Assembly (NCBI GenBank): GCA_965283955.1
Contig: CBDIQW010000001.1
Location: 558,001-622,000 of the forward strand
DNA from: Emticicia sp965283955
Lineage (GTDB): Bacteria > Bacteroidota > Bacteroidia > Cytophagales > Spirosomataceae
DNA length: 64,000 nucleotides
Direction: 5' to 3'
Shown one piece after another: positions 58,207 through 64,000 of this stretch (positions are counted from its first letter, which is position 1; each line of letters opens with the position of its first letter). The notes below the pieces were generated by a model. It did no database searches. It was not told where the DNA came from and was given only the letters and a program-made list of their open reading frames with translations. Made by a program: the position numbers and the translations under genes.

Positions 58207-59202
58207 CTACAATTTGGCATTGACCAAATCCAACCAAATTTGTTTTCCTTCACAATTCCAATGCGAATCGCCTTTTTCGTAAAGCATTTTCTTAGAATGA
58301 TGATAAGGAGTATAACTATCAAAAAATGGTATTTTTAAAGCTGAATTTTGTTGAATACGTTCAATTAAATGGTTATACTCGCCTAAATCCGTCCCAAGAA
58401 TCGAAGTTTTATTTGGAATGATTGATAGATAAACTTCATCAAAACCTGTTTTTTTGTAGAATTGATAAGTTTCATTCAAGTTTTTAACCATCAACTTAAT
58501 TTCTTCCTCAGAAATTTCATCAAAACACGAATTGATCCCCGAAGGCTGGGCATCTACTTTATATAAAAGGTATTTTTCGTCTTTTGAAAGCATCACTTTT
58601 TCATCAAGTCGGTCAAATAATTTCCAGTTTAACCAAGCCTTCCATTCTTTAAAGGTCAAGAAAAAATCAGATGAAAAAAGTACTGCTTCGTGGCGTTCGG
58701 TGTTATATGGCACTTCATAATTTAAAACCTTTTCTTTCAGCGTTTCTTCTTTATTTTTTTTCAAAATAGGTTGATTTACAGATACTTGTAGATTAGTAAA
58801 AGGTTTTGCAAATCGTTCTCGGAAATGGCGTTCAACAGTTTCAATAATTAAAATATTTCGTTTTGAAGTATCTAATTTTACATTAACTGTATCAGTAATA
58901 AAATATCTATTGTAGCTTTCCAAGCCTTTAAAATGATTCTTTTCGATGCGTTCTTTTTCTGTGAAACTATCACCCATAATTATCAGCGAAGTATTTCCAG
59001 ATTGCTGGTTTTGTGGAGCAGGGCATTGCTCCAACGGTGCTTTAAACTGAGCCAAATTCGACATACGGTATAAATCACCGTAGCGGTAATCATCTTGCGT
59101 GATTCCTTTTTCATACAACCACTTCGCAACAGAACCAGAAAATCCTAAATACCAAAGTAGCGAAAATACGATTAATGCTACTAAACGAAATATCTTTTTC
59201 AT
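58207..59202 (-). CDS. SGNH/AlgJ-like O-acetyltransferase partner
   Basis: A 331-residue protein (ATG 59202 chosen, MKKIFRLVALIVFSLLWYLG; a longer start at 59238 adds 12 residues). One N-terminal anchor helix is followed by a periplasmic domain with LIIMGDSFTE (catalytic Ser in GDSF) and, near the end, GDSHWNCEG (Asp-x2-His), the SGNH arrangement of AlgX/AlgJ-type acetyltransferases. It follows the MBOAT gene by 39 bases, so it is likely the periplasmic step transferring acetyl groups to a polysaccharide. Confidence 0.82.
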   Translation of the reverse strand: MKKIFRLVALIVFSLLWYLGFSGSVAKWLYEKGITQDDYRYGDLYRMSNLAQFKAPLEQCPAPQNQQSGNTSLIIMGDSFTEKERIEKNHFKGLESYNRYFITDTVNVKLDTSKRNILIIETVERHFRERFAKPFTNLQVSVNQPILKKNKEETLKEKVLNYEVPYNTERHEAVLFSSDFFLTFKEWKAWLNWKLFDRLDEKVMLSKDEKYLLYKVDAQPSGINSCFDEISEEEIKLMVKNLNETYQFYKKTGFDEVYLSIIPNKTSILGTDLGEYNHLIERIQQNSALKIPFFDSYTPYHHSKKMLYEKGDSHWNCEGKQIWLDLVNAKL

Positions 59203-59241
59203 TATAAAAATCGAATTGAAAACTGCGATTCTTGTCACAGA

Positions 59242-60650
59242 TTAAAACTGAAAATAAATAAACTGATTTGAGGTAAATACGCCCAAAAAGTAGCAAAGCA
59301 CTAATAAAATTGTAAATTTCAAGTAAAACTGAGGAGTGTTTTGAGTGCGTACTTGCATCATAAATTTATCCTTTAAGAGCAAAATCGCAATCAAAAACCA
59401 ACAAAATGTCATTTCGTTGACACTAAACGGCGTTGCAACTGAGCTGTAAGTATTGATATGTAGAATCTTTGATAAAATTATCTTTGCATTACTCATACCT
59501 TTTGCACGGAAAAATACCCAAGTCAGCATCACCAATAAAAAGTAAAAGCTAAATTGAAGGTATTGATAATGTTTTTTGAGAAATATTTTTCAGCGTTGAA
59601 AGGAGTATATTTCTTGCGAATTTGTGCCAAAACTAAATAAATTCCGTGTAATGCTCCCCAAACAATGTATGTCCAAGCAGCACCATGCCACAAACCACTC
59701 ATCATAAATACAAAGAAAAGATTAAAGTATTTGCGAAACTCTCCTACCCGATTTCCACCGAGCGGAATATACAAATAATCTCTGAACCAACCCGACAGCG
59801 AAATATGCCAACGACGCCAAAATTCATTGATTGATTTGGCAAAATACGGAGCTTCAAAGTTTTCCATTAGCTTAAAGCCCATCACACGAGCCGCCCCAAT
59901 AGCAATATCTGAATATCCTGAAAAATCGCAATAGATCTGAAATGTAAAGAAAATTGTGGCCACCAAAAGCGTAAGTCCATTGTGGTCGTAGGGGTTATCG
60001 TAAGAATAATCAACGACCATCGCAAGTCGGTCAGCAATGACAACTTTTTTGAACATTCCCCAAGCCATTCGCATCAAACCAGCCTTCAAGTTTTCAAAAT
60101 CATACTCAAATTTCTTATGAAATTGCCAAAGTACATTTTGTGGCCGTTCGATTGGGCCTGCTACCAATTGCGGGTAAAACATGACATAAAGGGCATAAAT
60201 CGCAAAATCTTTTTCAGCTTTTTCATTGCCACGATAGACCTCAATTGTATAACTCATGGCTTGAAATGTATGAAACGATAGCCCGATTGGCAATAATATC
60301 TTCAATAATTCGAGTTGGGTTGATGACCCTAAATGAAAGAAAACATTGTTGATATTTTCGATGAAAAAATTATAATATTTAAAATAAGCCAAAAAACCGA
60401 TATTTGAGATTAAACTCAGCACCAAAAGCCATTTTCGTCGGCCACCTTCGGCATATTCAATCCAAATTCCTGCATAATAATCAACTACAATCGTGACGAA
60501 TAGAATAAGAATGTAAATTGGTTGAAAAACCGCATAAAAATAACAACTCGCTAAAAGTAAAAGCCAGATTCGTCCACGATGTGGCAGACTAAAATAAGCC
60601 AAAGTAACAACTATGAAGAAAAAAATAAATTGTAACGAATTGAATAACAT
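59242..60650 (-). pseudogene. MBOAT-family O-acyltransferase (AlgI-like), frame broken
   Basis: About 469 residues with about eleven helices. Typical AlgI motifs: LPIGLSFHTFQAMSYTIEVY, YPQLVAGPIERP, FQIYCDFSGYSDIAIGAARV, FWRRWHISLSGWFRDYLYIP and the active His in MMSGLWHGAAWTY. Near 59535-59545 one base is lost or gained: the first piece ends FTFYW, the rest (VMLTWVFFRAKG to FIYFQF) lies in another frame. It passes acetyl groups across the membrane to the SGNH partner downstream. Confidence 0.9.
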
Positions 60651-60776
60651 TGAATGCTGATAAGTATCTGATTGCTGATTTTATATCCAAAGTTCAGCTT
60701 AAATATTAAAGTTTCAAAGCATTTTAGCTTCTAATCAGCATTTTTCATTTTTTCTTGATGTTTTTTCCAGATGATA

Positions 60777-60808
60777 TTTGACTTTTAAAATCTAAAACAC
60801 TATCTTTG
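60777..60808 (+). promoter_or_regulatory. promoter of the tRNA-Arg gene
   Basis: TTTG at 60777-60780, exactly 20 bases, then TATCTTTG at 60801-60808, a full match to the Bacteroidota consensus. The tRNA starts 12 bases later. Confidence 0.8.
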
Positions 60809-60820
60809 CACCATGATTAC

Positions 60821-60895
60821 GGTTCCATAGCTCAGCTGGATAGAGCAACAGATTTCTAATCTGTGGGTCATAGGTTCAGAATCCTATTGGAATCA
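60821..60895 (+). tRNA. tRNA-Arg (anticodon TCT)
   Basis: Cloverleaf: acceptor GGTTCCA / TGGAATC, D-arm GCTCAGCTGGATAGAGC, anticodon stem ACAGA / TCTGT around loop TTTCTAA (anticodon TCT), T-stem ATAGG / CCTAT. The T-loop reads TTCAGAAT, eight bases instead of seven; removing the extra A gives the normal TTCGAAT. CCA is not encoded. The insertion is probably a sequence error. Confidence 0.88.
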
Positions 60896-60910
60896 CAAGA
60901 TCTTGCTGAA

Positions 60911-60946
60911 AACCTCTCAAAATTTTATTCTTGGGAGGTTTTTTTT
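60911..60946 (+). terminator. terminator after tRNA-Arg
   Basis: AACCTCTCAA / TTGGGAGGTT with one G-T pair and a 10-base loop, running into eight T. Confidence 0.85.
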
Positions 60947-61013
60947 ATATTAACAAAACCTTGCTACCTAACCTATTACTATTCTGACCGTGTATATCCT
61001 AAAGAATCAATCA

Positions 61014-62900
61014 ATGAAATTAAAAATTCATATATTAGTTCTACTCCTCATTTGTCTTAAAATTCATATCGCATTTGCACAACAAACAACTACTATTGGA
61101 AAGGGAAACCTTCAAAAAGTAAATGTAAAGTCCAGTTCAACCTCAATTAATGGGCAACGCACTCTCACAAGTATAGGATTCCTCCCCAATTATAGTGCTG
61201 CGTCAAGATTCCTTTCACAAGCTACTTTTGGTAGTACTTTTAATGAAATTCAAAATGTTGCCAATCAAGGTATCGAAAGATGGCTCGACACCCAATTGGC
61301 AATGCCAAATAGTTTCCGAACCCAAACTTATGTTCAGAATCTTCACCGATCAATGGTCGATTCGCTCAATATCAAAAATGGCGTAAATACTTATACGCTT
61401 AATAATGTTGGTGTAAGCAATTGGCATTTCGATGCAGCTTGGTTTCAAGGTTGCATGACTGCCCCCGACCAACTACGTTGGCGAGTAGCTTTTGCTTTGA
61501 GTGAAATTTTGGTTACTTCTCGAATCTCAGCTTTTGATGGTAATCCTTACGCATTGGCGAGTTATTACGATGTACTTATGGATAATGCCTTCGGCAATTA
61601 CCGTACAATACTTGATAAAATTACATATCATCCAGCAATGGGTTCTTATCTCACTTTTTTAAATAACCGTGCCACTGATTTAGCAAAACAAACCTATCCT
61701 GATGAAAATTATGCCCGAGAAATCATGCAATTATTTACCATTGGGCTATACGAACTAAATTTAGATGGAAGTGAAAAAAAAGATGCAAATGGGCATTTAA
61801 TTCCTACCTACGATAATGATGACATTGAAAACTTGGCAAAAGTATTTACAGGACTTTCTTGGGGAGATGTTACTTACTTAGGTGCAAGCCCAAAAAACAC
61901 ATGGAGTTATACACTTAGAATGAAGTTTTTTGGTTTGGATTCAAGTGATGCCAAGAAAAATACTTGGAAAACAAACCCACGAATTGTTGATGGACACGAG
62001 CGAGGAGCAAAAACTTTTCTTGGCTCGACCGTTGACCCAACTGCCAGCCGAACTGCCATGCAAGGTGAGGCTGACATTCAAGATGCTCTCAACATTATTT
62101 TCAACCACCCAAACGTTGGCCCATTTATTTCTCGCCGATTGATTCAACGATTAGTTACTTCAAATCCAAGTCCTGCTTTTATTCAGCGAGTCGCAACTGT
62201 ATTCAATAATAATGGTAGTGGTGTAAGAGGAGATTTAAAAGCAGTCATTAGAGCGATTTTACTTGACCCTGAAGCTCGAAATTGCTGTGGCGATGATGCA
62301 GAAACTTTTGGAAAACTCCGTGAACCTTTCTTAAGATACATGAATTTGATAAAAGGATTGAATCTGACCGCAACTGGTGGAATTTACAGAAACTCCATGA
62401 CACGAGTTTATGACCAAACTTCGCAACGCCCGCTCTCATCACCTTCAGTTTTTAATTTTTATAGTCCTGATTATATTCCGAATGGTCCTTTGAAAGATGC
62501 AGGAAAAGTTGGGCCAGAGTTTCAATTACTAAGCTCACAGACACTCACCGGGTATTTCAATGCACTCAACGCTTGGTTAATCAATGACGACCCGATTGAT
62601 TATAGTGTATTGTTTTCTGGCGAAACTTACAAACCCAACCAAGAGCCCAAGTTTAATACAGTTTCAGATTATGTATTAGCAAGAAACGATAAACTCCCGC
62701 AACTTTTAGATAAATATAATCTCGTTTTAGCGAATGGTCGCCTTTCGAATGAAACCTTAAATACCATTAGTCAAGCTATTAAAGGTATGCCTTATTCGGA
62801 AGATGCAAACGGTGTACCGAATACGACAGAAGCCTTTCGTAGAGTAAGACTCGCCATTTATCTAATCATGACATCACCCGACTACCTAATCAATAAATAA
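61014..62900 (+). CDS. DUF1800 domain secreted protein
   Basis: A 628-residue protein (ATG 61014, MKLKIHILVLLLICLKIHIA, signal peptide ending AFAQ). The DUF1800 domain spans almost all of it: ASRFLSQATFGSTFNEIQNV, QLRWRVAFALSEILVTS, YPDENYAREIMQLFTIGLYELN, DIENLAKVFTGLSW and FISRRLIQRLVTSNPSP. The molecular function is unknown. It is nearly always next to a DUF1501 gene, as here (3 bases on), so the two products probably act together outside the cytoplasm. Confidence 0.92.
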   Translation: MKLKIHILVLLLICLKIHIAFAQQTTTIGKGNLQKVNVKSSSTSINGQRTLTSIGFLPNYSAASRFLSQATFGSTFNEIQNVANQGIERWLDTQLAMPNSFRTQTYVQNLHRSMVDSLNIKNGVNTYTLNNVGVSNWHFDAAWFQGCMTAPDQLRWRVAFALSEILVTSRISAFDGNPYALASYYDVLMDNAFGNYRTILDKITYHPAMGSYLTFLNNRATDLAKQTYPDENYAREIMQLFTIGLYELNLDGSEKKDANGHLIPTYDNDDIENLAKVFTGLSWGDVTYLGASPKNTWSYTLRMKFFGLDSSDAKKNTWKTNPRIVDGHERGAKTFLGSTVDPTASRTAMQGEADIQDALNIIFNHPNVGPFISRRLIQRLVTSNPSPAFIQRVATVFNNNGSGVRGDLKAVIRAILLDPEARNCCGDDAETFGKLREPFLRYMNLIKGLNLTATGGIYRNSMTRVYDQTSQRPLSSPSVFNFYSPDYIPNGPLKDAGKVGPEFQLLSSQTLTGYFNALNAWLINDDPIDYSVLFSGETYKPNQEPKFNTVSDYVLARNDKLPQLLDKYNLVLANGRLSNETLNTISQAIKGMPYSEDANGVPNTTEAFRRVRLAIYLIMTSPDYLINK

Positions 62901-62903
62901 GCC

Positions 62904-64000
62904 ATGAATAGAAGAGATTTTATCAGACAAGTAGGCTGTGGTGCAATGGGTTCGACCACACTTCTGAGTACCTTAACGAGCCTCGGAGCGGTAAATGGTG
63001 CAATGAGTGGTAGTGCTTCTAAGTTACGTACATCTGCTATCGATGACTATAAAGCACTTGTTTGTGTGCTATATTCGGGCGGAATAGATTCCTTTAATAT
63101 GTTGATTCCATCAGGAACAAACATTGGCGGTGATAATGGGTTCAATGATTATAAAAATGTGCGGTCTGATATTGCTATTCAGACAAATACTTCTTTACTG
63201 CCACTCAATAACCCAAGATGTAGTGGTTTCAGAGGACAACCATGCAATTATGGTTCGTATGGTGTACATCCAAGCATGACTGGTGTTCAGAATCTTTTCA
63301 ATAATGGAAAACTTTCATTCATGGCAAACATTGGTACTTTGATAGAACCAGTTATGACTAAAGCTGAATATCAAAGTGGGTTAAAAAAACTTCCACTCGG
63401 AATTTACTCGCACTCAGACCAAATCATGCAATGGCAAACATCAGTTCCACAAAGTCGGGATGCACTTGGTTTTGGTGGCCGCCTTGCCGATTTACTTCAT
63501 GCTTCAAACAGCATGGAAGATATTTCGATGAATATTTCTTTGGGTGGAAAAAATAATTTTCAACGAGGAAAAACCGTAGCAGAGTATTCTATCAGTAATA
63601 ATATCGACGCTAACAATATTGGTATCACAGCACTTCCTTCATGGTGGAGTAACACAGGAATCATGACAGATCTCCGAAATAATGCCATTGATAGTTTGGT
63701 TTCAAAAACCTATGCTAATTTGCTGCATAAGACATATAATTCAACAGCAAAAAACTCAATTGACTCATTTGAAGTTTTTAAGAATGCTCTGAAAAGAGTA
63801 CCGAGTATGAACACAACTTTCGGAACGAGTAGCATAGAAAAAGATCTTCAAGCAGTGGCTAAAGTAATGAGTGTAAGGAATGATTTAGGGGCAAAAAGGC
63901 AGATTTTCTTTGTAAATTATGGTGGTTGGGATATGCACGATAATCTCGTGAATGGTTTAACCCAAAGACTTCCTAATATCAGTAATGCCTTGAAGTCCTT
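62904..64000 (+). CDS. DUF1501 domain protein, 3' end beyond window
   Basis: 365 residues are visible and the frame is open to the window edge. The N-terminus MNRRDFIRQVGCGAMGSTTL has a twin-arginine-like RRDFIRQ motif, so Tat export is plausible. DUF1501 features: LVCVLYSGGIDSFNMLIPSG, YGVHPSMTGVQNLFNNGKLS, GIYSHSDQIMQWQTS and FFVNYGGWDMHDN. The family is related to sulfatase/phosphatase folds but its reaction is unknown. It partners with DUF1800 upstream. Confidence 0.92.
   Translation, partial: MNRRDFIRQVGCGAMGSTTLLSTLTSLGAVNGAMSGSASKLRTSAIDDYKALVCVLYSGGIDSFNMLIPSGTNIGGDNGFNDYKNVRSDIAIQTNTSLLPLNNPRCSGFRGQPCNYGSYGVHPSMTGVQNLFNNGKLSFMANIGTLIEPVMTKAEYQSGLKKLPLGIYSHSDQIMQWQTSVPQSRDALGFGGRLADLLHASNSMEDISMNISLGGKNNFQRGKTVAEYSISNNIDANNIGITALPSWWSNTGIMTDLRNNAIDSLVSKTYANLLHKTYNSTAKNSIDSFEVFKNALKRVPSMNTTFGTSSIEKDLQAVAKVMSVRNDLGAKRQIFFVNYGGWDMHDNLVNGLTQRLPNISNALKS

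Noticed and set aside
1..64000. Insertion sequences, integrases or prophage
   Set aside because: I found no transposase, integrase or phage structural cluster; the fibre-like array has signal peptides and no phage neighbours.

Overview
The window looks like chromosomal DNA of an AT-rich Bacteroidota, most likely of the Cytophagales (Emticicia/Arcicella/Spirosoma-like; the genus is inference). Supporting signs are ECF sigma/FecR/TonB-dependent receptor cassettes, LytS/LytTR two-component systems with propeller-type sensors, an ExbB-ExbD-ExbD-TonB operon, promoters of the TTTG-N18-20-TAnnTTTG type, and a DUF1800/DUF1501 pair.

Layout. 0-3.1 kb (minus): ExbB, two ExbD, TonB and a small membrane protein, the energy supply for outer-membrane receptors. 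3.5-12 kb: secreted M28 peptidase, RecQ, an OmpR-type regulator with its histidine kinase, a UspA-like protein and an ABC exporter. 12.1-32.4 kb: two successive sigma/FecR/TonB-dependent receptor cassettes. The first continues into a TcuA-like flavoprotein, a PrpF-family isomerase with a signal peptide, a DMT permease and an MFS carrier. The second continues into an AEC permease, a dicarboxylate symporter and a malic enzyme. Together these suggest uptake and breakdown of a polycarboxylic acid. 32.4-33.8 kb (minus): a TPMT-like methyltransferase and a small LytTR gene pair. 34.0-39.6 kb: a tandem array of six secreted fibre-like proteins, then YiaA. 40.3-49.5 kb: a GRAS-type methyltransferase plus HisC-like aminotransferase operon facing a LytTR regulator and two paralogous propeller histidine kinases. 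49.7-56.9 kb: a globin, then a sulfide/persulfide module (ArsR regulator, two CstB-like persulfide dioxygenase-rhodaneses, two YeeE/YedE permeases, AraC, DUF983). 57-60.7 kb: PseC-like aminotransferase and an MBOAT/SGNH acetylation pair. 60.8-64 kb: tRNA-Arg, DUF1800 and DUF1501.

Two regulatory circuits can be read from the DNA. An inverted repeat (ATATGA-N8-TCATAT type) lies in front of the ArsR gene and both persulfide dioxygenase genes. Direct repeats of about ACYATTC at exactly 21-bp spacing lie in front of both the LytTR regulator and the methyltransferase/aminotransferase operon, the geometry expected for LytTR proteins.

Caution: about 18 otherwise normal genes, and the T-loop of the tRNA, carry single-base indels or nonsense changes, many in homopolymers. 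I read most of these as sequence errors. Genes so affected are listed as one entry spanning all pieces, typed pseudogene because the frame is broken as written.
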